DNA of 30,206 bases from a virus, in IMG/VR virus record IMGVR_UViG_3300025636_000019, positions 1-30,206 of that record; one strand, given 5' to 3'. Below, in pieces: positions 13,418-19,964 of this stretch (positions within the stretch are counted from its first letter, which is position 1; each line of letters starts with the position of its first letter). Both the position numbers and the translations under genes were made by a program. The notes beneath the pieces were generated by a model, which was not told the origin of the DNA, ran no database searches, and saw only the letters and a list, made by a program, of their open reading frames with translations.

Positions 13418-13546
13418 TTAGTTTCTAAATGATTTTTGTTGCTCGAATTTTAATTGTGATTTTAGTATTGAGTTCTCACTACGCAATTTTGATACTTCTT
13501 TTTCTAGTGCCTCAATCCTTGATTGTAGAAATTCTGATAGTTCCAT
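13418..13546 (-). CDS. 42-aa coiled-coil protein, first early gene (paralogue of 1499-1627)
   Basis: The ORF begins MELSEFLQSRIEALEKEVSK and ends QLKFEQQKSFRN, a charged helix with heptad-spaced Leu, Ile and Val. It is exactly the same length as the protein at 1499-1627 and aligns with it without gaps. It is the first gene after the promoter at 13573-13604; an AGGAGGA run lies about 18 nt before the start. The function is unknown. The coiled coil suggests dimerisation. Confidence 0.65.
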   Translation of the reverse strand: MELSEFLQSRIEALEKEVSKLRSENSILKSQLKFEQQKSFRN

Positions 13547-13569
13547 ATTATAAGTTTAAGTGTTCCTCC

Positions 13570-13596
13570 TGACAAATATAGTATAATGTGTTGTCA
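13570..13596. promoter_or_regulatory. Operator-like inverted repeat over the early promoter
   Basis: The sequence TGACAA (13570-13575) and its inverse TTGTCA (13591-13596) are separated by 15 bp. One arm overlaps the -7 element and the other lies between it and the -33 element, so a dimeric protein bound here would cover the promoter. The half-site is only 6 bp and no cognate repressor is identified. Confidence 0.4.
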
Positions 13597-13604
13597 TATG
13601 CAAA
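13573..13604 (-). promoter_or_regulatory. Early promoter, Bacteroidota type
   Basis: On the minus strand TTTG (13604-13601) is followed after exactly 20 bp by TATATTTG (13580-13573), a full match to the Bacteroidota consensus. Transcription would start near 13567, about 20 nt before the 42-aa coiled-coil gene, and run through the replication and recombination genes. It stands directly downstream of a strong terminator, so this operon is insulated from the lysis genes. Confidence 0.85.
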
Positions 13605-13613
13605 TGGTAGAGC

Positions 13614-13655
13614 AAAAAAAAGACAGTAGAAATAATGTGGTTATATTCTACTGCC
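13614..13655 (-). terminator. Rho-independent terminator of the lysis/late transcript
   Basis: On the minus strand a 10-bp stem (GGCAGTAGAA / TTCTACTGTC, one wobble pair) with a 14-nt loop is followed by eight T residues. It lies after the last lysis gene (stop 13922) and ahead of the early promoter. Confidence 0.88.
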
Positions 13656-13662
13656 CTTAAAG

Positions 13663-13708
13663 ATAAACTAAAATTAAAACAAATAAACTAAAAGTAAACT
13701 AAACTAAT
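13663..13708. repeat. Iteron-like direct repeats (ATAAACTAAAA family)
   Basis: The plus strand has ATAAACTAAAA at 13663-13673 and at 13683-13693, then GTAAACTAAAC at 13694-13704, and a partial copy, AAACTAAT, at 13701-13708. The spacing from the first to the second copy is 20 bp and from the second to the third 11 bp, near helical periods. Next to an AT-rich stretch this looks like an initiator-binding array, but low-complexity AT sequence can produce similar patterns. Confidence 0.4.
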
Positions 13709-13860
13709 ATACTGTAAATATAACATATTATGTTGCATAAGTACAACAATAAGTATAAAGAAATCCAACTATTTATAATATATTTTTTTTATATAGTGCA
13801 ACACTACATTATATTTTACATTATTCGGAGAGTACTCCCCATTGTCGTTACCTTGTTAAG

Positions 13861-13891
13861 CAAAGGTACACCACGAATGGGCAAATGTCAA
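13861..13891 (-). promoter_or_regulatory. Second promoter candidate in the control region
   Basis: On the minus strand TTG (within TTGACA, 13891-13889) is followed after 20 bp by TACCTTTG (13868-13861), matching TTG - N20 - TAnnTTTG. A transcript would start near 13855 and end at the terminator at 13614, giving about 240 nt with no evident gene. An inverted repeat, TGTCAA - N10 - TTGACA (13886-13907), overlaps its -33 element. Confidence 0.5.
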
Positions 13892-13921
13892 GTATAAGTT
13901 ATTGACAATTATTAATAAGTG

Positions 13922-14311
13922 CTACTTCGTTACTCCTTGTTTTTTCTCCCAAGTACGCATTCCACCTAGCCCAAGCATACCAAATAGTATTGTGAATAAC
14001 TCATCCATCTGTAAAGCAGGTAAATCACTCCATTCAGGGTGAGCGAAGATAATTAGGTCTCGTAGTATAAAATTATATAGTAAGGCAACACCTATAACCC
14101 AACCAATAAAAGGTCTCCAACCTGCCACAAACATCGTTCTATGACCTGCCTCAACTTCATTTATCTTTGTTTGGAGGGCAACTAACCTTTCAGCAGTTTC
14201 GAGTTGCTTATTAGGGTCAAGTTCTTTTCCCTTGATAGCTTCACGTATATCTTTAGCTAAATCTCCGATTCCTTTTGTGCCTGTTCCTAAAAGTTTACTT
14301 ATCCAACTCAT
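13922..14311 (-). CDS. 3TM holin-like protein (GTA-holin type), 129 aa
   Basis: The N-terminal half is amphipathic and charged; then HRTMFVAGWRPFIGWVIGVA (about 57-76), matching the AGWRPFIGW signature of the 3TM holin family used in phage and gene-transfer-agent release. Membrane spans lie at about 66-90 and 103-118. It would permeabilise the inner membrane at lysis. Its start overlaps the upstream membrane protein by 4 bp (ATGA), and it is the last gene of the lysis cassette, just before the terminator. Confidence 0.8.
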   Translation of the reverse strand: MSWISKLLGTGTKGIGDLAKDIREAIKGKELDPNKQLETAERLVALQTKINEVEAGHRTMFVAGWRPFIGWVIGVALLYNFILRDLIIFAHPEWSDLPALQMDELFTILFGMLGLGGMRTWEKKQGVTK

Positions 14312-14577
14312 CTTAATAATAGTATAAAATATGCAATCATTACGTTTAAATTAACAAGAACTAAATTCCATTGCTTCGCTACGAATACCTGTGGCAATGA
14401 TAATAATCCTGCAAATATATAAAATACCACACCTTGTGTCTGTGGGAGTAAATGAGGAGCTGTGATAAAGAAACCTGTCCCCATATACCCTAATCTATTG
14501 GCAATCCTTTCTAAAGGCGTTAAACGTCTTTCTTTGACTAAACTCCTTAATATTGTACTTTTAAATTTATTTACCAT
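14308..14577 (-). CDS. Small multi-span membrane protein of the lysis cassette, 89 aa
   Basis: A basic N-terminus (MVNKFKSTILRSLVKERRLT) is followed by hydrophobic segments at about 31-43, 49-66 and 72-88, ending VMIAYFILLLR. It lies between the endolysin (7-bp overlap) and the 3TM holin (4-bp overlap). A second holin, antiholin or spanin-like function is possible. The position is strong evidence for lysis; the precise role is not. Confidence 0.7.
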   Translation of the reverse strand: MVNKFKSTILRSLVKERRLTPLERIANRLGYMGTGFFITAPHLLPQTQGVVFYIFAGLLSLPQVFVAKQWNLVLVNLNVMIAYFILLLR

Positions 14578-14945
14578 CGAGCTTTGTATCCTCTAATATC
14601 GTAGTGAGTAAACGTTTTATATGCTTTGAGTCCTCCTTGAACCATCTTGCCTTCAGAAATCAAATACTTTATTATATTGGCAACTTCATCGGGTGTTTTA
14701 GATTCAACGACAATGTCAGCAGCTTTAGCGAATAAGTGTTGGCTCTTTGTAGAAGAACCTCCTATCTTACGATTATACTCAAGGCTTCTGTATGCCGAAT
14801 TAATTGAAATAGGCACTCCTAAATAGTCTCGTAGTACTTGTAGATTGTCTGCCAAATCAAGAACATTAGGCAATAAAGCAATAGGCAATTCGCTACCATC
14901 TTTACAATCAAACTCTGACAAACTAAAATTCTCTGTTATTCTCAT
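14571..14945 (-). CDS. Endolysin, peptidase M15A-like, 124 aa
   Basis: This is a predicted zinc D-Ala-D-Ala-type peptidase that cuts peptidoglycan cross-links. The sequence carries the N-terminal FSLSEFDCKDG, then NSAYRSLEYNRKIGGSSTKS, QH (H70), KAADI (D77) and THYDIRG (H114, D116). H70, D77 and H114 are the expected zinc ligands of the Peptidase_M15_3 group. It has no signal peptide and no wall-binding domain, so it needs a holin; three membrane-protein genes surround it. Start overlaps the upstream 50-aa membrane protein by ATGA. Confidence 0.9.
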   Translation of the reverse strand: MRITENFSLSEFDCKDGSELPIALLPNVLDLADNLQVLRDYLGVPISINSAYRSLEYNRKIGGSSTKSQHLFAKAADIVVESKTPDEVANIIKYLISEGKMVQGGLKAYKTFTHYDIRGYKARW

Positions 14946-15094
14946 TTATTTTTTTTATTCATTATAACCCACTTTTGAATAGTGTACCCAATAGTAACAA
15001 GCATCAAGGTAATCTTTAAGACTACGTCTAAATTGCTCATAGATATACCAAACGTTCCGATACTTAATGCGTACACTTTCAAATCTTGAGTCAT
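14942..15094 (-). CDS. 50-aa single-span membrane protein, possible holin component
   Basis: The ORF starts MTQDLKVYALSIGTFGISMS, has a membrane span around residues 23-42 (VVLKITLMLVTIGYTIQKW) and ends basic, NKKNK. It overlaps the endolysin start as ATGA (14942-14945). Small proteins of this form next to endolysins are common in marine phages. It is probably a holin or lysis accessory. Confidence 0.65.
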   Translation of the reverse strand: MTQDLKVYALSIGTFGISMSNLDVVLKITLMLVTIGYTIQKWVIMNKKNK

Positions 15095-15098
15095 ATTT

Positions 15099-15500
15099 TT
15101 AGAACTTTAAAGATTGATAATTAAGACCCATAAAGCTATGGATTCCTTCTGTTTCTATCTCTACACTATAAGACTTCCAACCATAAGGGTGGTCGATAGA
15201 TGTTACAGCAGGCACAATTACATTGCCTTCTTCGTCTAAAACTGCTTCTTCTTCTATTGTAGTAATCCCCTCTGCGTTCCATAAAACGTCTACAAGGTAG
15301 TCTGTACCAAATACAGCCTCTTCTACCACTTCTCCTTCTTCGTTGATTACAGCCTCTGAAATAACCTCATAGCCTAACTCTACAATAGTGTGGGAGTGAG
15401 TTGGATAGTTGTTTCCATCTTCGTCTTGTGCTACTCCTAAACCTTCGATTTTCTCGATTGCCTGTTCTTTACTGTTGAATGCGTATTTACCGATTTTCAT
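15099..15500 (-). CDS. Acidic protein between fibres and lysis genes, 133 aa
   Basis: The protein starts MKIGKYAFNSKEQAIEKIEG. A YLVDVLW segment and the PYGWKSYSVEIETEGIHSFM end resemble a small protein often found beside tail-fibre genes of marine phages. Two internal stretches, EAVINEEGEVVEEAVFG and EEAVLDEEGNVIVPAV, are similar to each other and look like an internal duplication of a beta hairpin. A fibre accessory or chaperone role is a guess from position. Confidence 0.65.
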   Translation of the reverse strand: MKIGKYAFNSKEQAIEKIEGLGVAQDEDGNNYPTHSHTIVELGYEVISEAVINEEGEVVEEAVFGTDYLVDVLWNAEGITTIEEEAVLDEEGNVIVPAVTSIDHPYGWKSYSVEIETEGIHSFMGLNYQSLKF

Positions 15501-15562
15501 TTTATATTGATTTTATATTTATTACCCTTGTTTTTATTATAGGTGTATTTGTTACACTTGTG

Positions 15563-16753
15563 TTAATTTACTAATGCTTGACATTCTGCATCGCTTAAAG
15601 CAGTATCATCTATTGTAAAGTTGTTTATTTTTAATTCAGTATGTTGTCCGTAAAAATGTAAAGAACCTAAATCTCTTTGTGTTGTCAATGTTCCACTTAA
15701 ACTTGAACCTTGTACGAATACTTTATATGAATTACCGTCTACTCTAATTACGAATTTATTAGTACTACTTGTAATTCCGCTTACTGGATAACCTCCATCT
15801 ATATGATTGTATAGTCTTATACCTCCTACATTATTTCTTATTGTAAAAGATGTTAAATTACTGCTATTCCTTATTCCTGCAAAAACCTTATTATTATCAT
15901 TTACATTCAAATCAGCATCTAAAAATAAAGTGTAAGAATTACCAATATTCAAAGGAGTTAAATCTAAATATGTTGGTATTGTATCGTAAACCCTCGTTAC
16001 TGCACTTCCAGATGTAGGAATATACGATGTAGCGTAACTGCCTTGTTCTAATTGTGCTCCGTAAATATAAATTGCTTCCCCATTTCCAGTATAAGAATTT
16101 TCATTTGAATTGTTATTTATGTATAAAGCAAATTGACTATTTGTCGTTGTTGGAGTAAATTTAAAACCTATCCTATACCAACCATTATCAAACGCTTCCA
16201 CGATAGCATCAGAAGAACCATTGGTTAAGTTATAAGTTTCATCATCTAAATTAAAATTTAATGTAGCACCAGTATATCCTTCGACTAATCTAATATATTT
16301 AGAATTATATTTTTTTACAAAACACGAAATATAATATGGTTGACCAGAAGTAACCGAAGAAGATAAAGTATCGTAAGATGCGTGTTGAGAATTACTTGAA
16401 TTTACCGTACTTAATGCTGCATTTAAAGTTCCGTCTGGACTTACAGTTTGATTATTAGCGACTGTTACATTTAATTTAGACCATCCAGTATCAATATCTT
16501 CACTTCTTGGAATTAAATTACTCCTACTTGGCTCTAACAACAAAGCACCTTTAGTATTATCCTTATAATCTATTCTTGGCTCGTTTGCACCTACTGTTTC
16601 GATTAAACCTTGTTTGTTTATTGTTGTCGCACTTGATGAACGCTCAAAGTTAAAAGGCAAAGGCTTGTAATTTCTGTTCTCGTCATTGTATGCAAGGATA
16701 GTACCTTCTTTTCCGTACCATTCTCCGTTACCAAATTTTAATGTATTCGCCAT
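15563..16753 (-). CDS. Lectin-like fibre/receptor-binding protein, third copy, 396 aa
   Basis: The N-terminal 110 residues (FGNGEWYGKEGTILAYNDEN, FERSSSAT, PRIDYKDNTKGALLLEPSRS) are shared with the copy at 16755-18044 and, from the FxRxSxAT motif on, with that at 18047-19201. The middle contains an all-beta, carbohydrate-binding-like region ending in GAQLEQGSYATSYIPTSGS. The C-terminus (LGSLHFYGQHTELKINNFTI, then DDTALSDAECQAL) resembles a LamG/concanavalin-like domain. It is probably a virion surface or tail-fibre protein that binds host glycans. It lies 1 bp after the second copy's stop. The C-terminal lectin region differs from the other two copies. Confidence 0.7.
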   Translation of the reverse strand: MANTLKFGNGEWYGKEGTILAYNDENRNYKPLPFNFERSSSATTINKQGLIETVGANEPRIDYKDNTKGALLLEPSRSNLIPRSEDIDTGWSKLNVTVANNQTVSPDGTLNAALSTVNSSNSQHASYDTLSSSVTSGQPYYISCFVKKYNSKYIRLVEGYTGATLNFNLDDETYNLTNGSSDAIVEAFDNGWYRIGFKFTPTTTNSQFALYINNNSNENSYTGNGEAIYIYGAQLEQGSYATSYIPTSGSAVTRVYDTIPTYLDLTPLNIGNSYTLFLDADLNVNDNNKVFAGIRNSSNLTSFTIRNNVGGIRLYNHIDGGYPVSGITSSTNKFVIRVDGNSYKVFVQGSSLSGTLTTQRDLGSLHFYGQHTELKINNFTIDDTALSDAECQALVN

Positions 16754-16754
16754 C

Positions 16755-18044
16755 TTATAATGTGTTTAAATTTAATTCTGTTACTATTTCGTTTAATGAA
16801 CGATAGCTTGTCATATATTCTAATTCTTCGTCTGTTAGTGCTGTATCGTAGTAGCCAATTTCTTTGGTTTTTCCGTAGAAATCACCAATATTATCCGACC
16901 TACTAAATAAAATTTCACTTAAAGTTCCGTTTGAAATCATTGTTGTATTTGCACTTTGACCAACCTCAAACCCATCAATCCACATCGCAAAATCTCCGCT
17001 TTTATATTTAAAACACACCTTACTATTTGTTATAGAAGAATTTATATTATATGTAAAAACAACTAAAGATGAAGCTCCAACCCTATAAACTGCTGCTAAT
17101 TCATTTGATGAAGCAGTATATTGAATATTTAAAGTATTTTCATAAGCGTTTGAAGAACTATTTTTTATAGATATTATTTTAAAAGTTCCATCATTAGCAT
17201 TCGCAGCTATATTAGCAAACAATACTCCCTCACTATCATTAAACACTTCCGAGTTTCCAGAACCATTAGCAGTTTCAGCTACACGAGTTTGGATTGAACC
17301 TTGTGTTGGGATGTAGGAAGATGCTACGTTTCCACTTTCTAATTGTGCGCCCCAAATATAGATACCACTTGTGCCATCTCCTTGATATGAAATTTCATTG
17401 TTATCAGATAATAATTGAATTACGTTGTAAAAAGTTGTTGCAGTTGCAGTAACTTTTATTGAACACCTATACCACCCATTACCATAACTTTGAATAGAAG
17501 CATTAGAGTTACTTTGTAAATCTACAATTCCATTTTCTAAATCAAATTCAGCATATCTTAAAAATGAAGCATTGTCAAATCTTAATCTTATTTTTTTTCT
17601 GCCATTTTTCTTTACAAAAACAGAACTTACATAATCTTGAGCAGAAACGCTTGATGTATGATACAATAAATGTGAATTATTATCTGTGTTTTCAGTAAGT
17701 TTATAAGCGTTTAAAACTCCTTCTGGAGATATGGATTGATTAGAACTTGCGGATGACCTTGTTTTAGTCCAATAAGCATTACTAAAATCTTCTGAATAAG
17801 TTACATAGTTTGTAGCTGCCTTTTCCAAAAGAAATACACCATCTTCGCTATCTGTATAATCTATTCTTGGCACATCTCTACCAACTACTTCTATCAAACC
17901 TTCTTTGTTTACTCTTGTAGCAATACTATCTCTCTCAAAAGAGAAAGGCAAAGGTTTATAGTTTCCGTTTTCATCATTGTACGCAAGTGATGAGCCTTCT
18001 TGATTTGCCCATATTCCGTTTCCATATTTAAGTGTTTGTGCCAT
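16755..18044 (-). CDS. Lectin-like fibre/receptor-binding protein, second copy, 429 aa
   Basis: It has the same domain plan as its two neighbours: N-terminal LKYGNGIWANQEGSSLAYND, FERDSIAT and PRIDYTDSEDGVFLLEKAAT, a beta-rich middle with GAQLESGNVASSYIPTQGS, then NDSEGVLFANIAANANDGTF and a LamG-like end with YGKTKEIGYYDTALTDEELE. The last part matches the C-terminus of the copy at 18047-19201, so this protein shares its N-terminus with one neighbour and its C-terminus with the other. It is likely a glycan-binding virion protein. Confidence 0.7.
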   Translation of the reverse strand: MAQTLKYGNGIWANQEGSSLAYNDENGNYKPLPFSFERDSIATRVNKEGLIEVVGRDVPRIDYTDSEDGVFLLEKAATNYVTYSEDFSNAYWTKTRSSASSNQSISPEGVLNAYKLTENTDNNSHLLYHTSSVSAQDYVSSVFVKKNGRKKIRLRFDNASFLRYAEFDLENGIVDLQSNSNASIQSYGNGWYRCSIKVTATATTFYNVIQLLSDNNEISYQGDGTSGIYIWGAQLESGNVASSYIPTQGSIQTRVAETANGSGNSEVFNDSEGVLFANIAANANDGTFKIISIKNSSSNAYENTLNIQYTASSNELAAVYRVGASSLVVFTYNINSSITNSKVCFKYKSGDFAMWIDGFEVGQSANTTMISNGTLSEILFSRSDNIGDFYGKTKEIGYYDTALTDEELEYMTSYRSLNEIVTELNLNTL

Positions 18045-18046
18045 AT

Positions 18047-19201
18047 CTATTCTATTACGTAGTTTTGTCCTTCTGCCATTGCTCTAAAGCTATCCCAAGA
18101 CGTTAATTCTTCTAAATCTATATCTGTTGTGTCGTAGTATCGTAGTTGTTTGGTGTTTCCGTAGAAAGGGAAAGCACCATCGCCTCTTTGAAATCTTAAT
18201 ACATTTAAAGTTCCGTTAGGAAATGTTGATGCTAACGTGTCTGAAAATATCTCAAACCCATTAACCCAAAAAGAAACGTCATTTTCTTTATATTTTATTA
18301 AAGCCTTACTAAATATTGTAATATCGTTTAATGTAACACCATATATTTCTCCGACACCACCTACATATAATAATGCTTGTAAAACGTTAGATGTACTCCT
18401 GTATCTTAATTGTATAATATTTGAGTTACTTCCGTCAGAAATTGTAATGTTTCTAAATGTTAAATCATCAGCCAACGCACTTATCTCCGCCATCAAAACC
18501 CCCTCTGAATCGTTAAACGTATCTGATAAGTCTCCTGTGCTTCCTGCTAAATCTGCTGCACGTGTAACGGCACTTCCGTTAGTTGGGATATACGATGTAG
18601 CGTAACTGCCTTGTTCTAATTGCGCACCGAATATTAATAAATCTCTTGCAGTCGCTCCTCCATTAGTATTTATATTAAAAAAACCGTTAGTAGATGATGT
18701 TTTCTCTACAACTATTCTTTGCCAACTTCCATTTAGAGTAAAAAGTGTTTCTCCACCTCCAACAAATAGTTGTATTGTTTCCCCACTTACACCTTTAACA
18801 TATAAACTTCCAACTATATCTCCAGTTGATGTAGTGTTTGTATATATGTTTTGACTAAAACTTGTAAACAATAATCTACTTGCGTTTTGTGTTCCGTCTG
18901 GAGATATTGCATAATTAGATGTTACATATAAATTTCCAGAGTTCCATCCAGAAAAATCGTTAGATTGAGTTATATAGTTTGTCCTACTCGGCTCTAACAA
19001 TAAACTAGGGCAACCTCCATCTGAATAGTCTAATCTTGGTACGTTTGAACCTACTGATTCTATAAATCCGTTTTTATCTATTCTCGAAGCTGTCGAGTTT
19101 CTTGTAAAATCATCAAAGTCAGCATCTGCTGAATTAGGCATAACTCCGTAAGCAGTTCCTGCTTTTACACCACTCGGTACGTATAAATATTTTAATCCCA
19201 T
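18047..19201 (-). CDS. Lectin-like fibre/receptor-binding protein, first copy, 384 aa
   Basis: The N-terminus (MGLKYLYVPSGVKAGTAYGV) differs from the other two copies and could be the virion-attachment end; homology starts at FTRNSTASRIDKNGFIESVG and PRLDYSDGGCPSLLLEPSRT. It then has GAQLEQGSYATSYIPTNGS and a C-terminal LamG-like domain (NDSEGVLMAEISALADDLTF, YGNTKQLRYYDTTDIDLEEL). It lies 13 bp after the 57-aa gene and 2 bp before the second copy. It is the first of the array and so the best candidate for the anchored subunit. Confidence 0.7.
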   Translation of the reverse strand: MGLKYLYVPSGVKAGTAYGVMPNSADADFDDFTRNSTASRIDKNGFIESVGSNVPRLDYSDGGCPSLLLEPSRTNYITQSNDFSGWNSGNLYVTSNYAISPDGTQNASRLLFTSFSQNIYTNTTSTGDIVGSLYVKGVSGETIQLFVGGGETLFTLNGSWQRIVVEKTSSTNGFFNINTNGGATARDLLIFGAQLEQGSYATSYIPTNGSAVTRAADLAGSTGDLSDTFNDSEGVLMAEISALADDLTFRNITISDGSNSNIIQLRYRSTSNVLQALLYVGGVGEIYGVTLNDITIFSKALIKYKENDVSFWVNGFEIFSDTLASTFPNGTLNVLRFQRGDGAFPFYGNTKQLRYYDTTDIDLEELTSWDSFRAMAEGQNYVIE

Positions 19202-19214
19202 AGTTTTATTTGTT

Positions 19215-19388
19215 TTATATTTCGATACAAGTTAAAGACTCAAGAGAACCACTATCAGCATCAACTCTATCCTTAAAGTCTTTTATAATAATTTTGTCAG
19301 CGTATGCGTTACCCCAACCTTTTAACGAAGTTCCTTGTCCCCACTCGGAATCAAAGCTTGCTATTCCCCAATCTATTGAATTTGCCAT
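19215..19388 (-). CDS. 57-aa small protein preceding the fibre genes
   Basis: The ORF begins MANSIDWGIASFDSEWGQGT, includes SLKGWGNAYADKIIIKDFKD and ends SLTCIEI. The WG repeats resemble the short N-terminal motif common in proteins encoded beside fibre genes in Bacteroidota phages. It ends 13 bp before the first lectin-like gene. It may be a virion or fibre-attachment protein; the function is not established. Confidence 0.65.
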   Translation of the reverse strand: MANSIDWGIASFDSEWGQGTSLKGWGNAYADKIIIKDFKDRVDADSGSLESLTCIEI

Positions 19389-19470
19389 TTTCTATCTTTT
19401 TCAAGAACACTTTAAGTTTCTCCTTATTGTCTTCTTTTGGTTTATATTGTTTCTTTATCCTAAATTCCAT
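19351..19470 (-). CDS. Possible 39-aa basic protein
   Basis: A frame starting at 19470 (MEFRIKKQYKPKEDNKEKLK, then VFLKKIENGKF) fills the 66-bp gap between connector and 57-aa gene, overlapping them by 16 and 38 bp. The lysine-rich helical composition is protein-like, but the overlap and short length keep it tentative. Confidence 0.4.
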   Translation of the reverse strand: MEFRIKKQYKPKEDNKEKLKVFLKKIENGKFNRLGNSKL

Positions 19471-19961
19471 CCGTGAAATATTGTGTCTTTATCAGGACTA
19501 ATATCTTCGTTTGTGTTGCTATAATATTCAGGGAACAACGTAGAGGCATTACTCTCCATATAGTCGATAAATCTGTTAGTATAGTAGTTAGCGTAATCTC
19601 TTTCTTTCTGTACCAAGAAATCTACCTCTTCTTTACTTATCGTAGACCCATTAGATACCTCGCTTCTATATACACCTCCGTTTGCAATTGTATAAGACGC
19701 AAATGGTAAATACTCTGCCATAGAGAAATGAATCAACATAGGCTGAATAAAGTTGTTTACTAAATCCAAATAGTTACCTGTTAAATTGCCAGCTATAATA
19801 TCGTTGCTAATCTTGTTGTACAAGTCTGTGCCTAAATAATTTTGGATATGAATTTCTTGTGCCAATCTAATGAATTGAATGAACTTATCCGTATCTACAT
19901 TACCGCTTATCGCAGTATTCTTTACTAAATCGGCTTTCTTTATAAATAATGCTTTTGCCAT
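19455..19961 (-). CDS. Probable head-tail connector protein, 168 aa
   Basis: The sequence starts MAKALFIKKADLVKNTAISG and has FIRLAQEIHIQNYLGTDLYN, then helical stretches and a Tyr-rich end. It fits the pattern of a conserved family (DUF6712-like, from memory) that follows the portal in Bacteroidota phages and is all-helical like gp6-type adaptors. It lies 3 bp after the portal stop. The connector function is inferred from position and fold type. Confidence 0.65.
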   Translation of the reverse strand: MAKALFIKKADLVKNTAISGNVDTDKFIQFIRLAQEIHIQNYLGTDLYNKISNDIIAGNLTGNYLDLVNNFIQPMLIHFSMAEYLPFASYTIANGGVYRSEVSNGSTISKEEVDFLVQKERDYANYYTNRFIDYMESNASTLFPEYYSNTNEDISPDKDTIFHGWNLG

Positions 19962-19964
19962 ATC

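Larger units (their letters stand above)
13614..13856 (-). ncRNA. Possible ~240-nt non-coding RNA
   Basis: A promoter candidate (13861-13891) and a strong terminator (13614-13655) bracket a stretch with no coding capacity beyond 8-16 codons. The transcript could form small hairpins (GGGGA/TCTCC around 13829-13842; GTTG/CAAC around 13731-13750) and the large terminator stem. It could be a regulatory RNA or a replication primer across the iteron-like repeats. The prediction rests only on the flanking signals. Confidence 0.3.
13547..13921. other. Non-coding control region between lysis and early genes
   Basis: No gene of convincing size is present in these 375 bp; the longest minus-strand frames are 8-16 codons. 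The region is very AT-rich in its middle and holds, from left to right, the early promoter within an inverted repeat, a strong terminator for the lysis operon, three iteron-like repeats, an AT-rich stretch, a small palindrome (GAGTACTC) near 13830, and a second promoter candidate. It is the largest gap in the window and a sensible location for a replication origin and the early control switch. Confidence 0.7.

Noticed and set aside
18237-18605. Plus-strand open frames such as 18237-18605 and 6139-6492
   Set aside because: They lie antisense within clear minus-strand genes, have poor protein composition and no neighbours or signals on the plus strand.
15563-19201. Diversity-generating retroelement acting on the fibre genes
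   Set aside because: No reverse transcriptase gene or template repeat is present in the window; the repeats between copies look like duplication.
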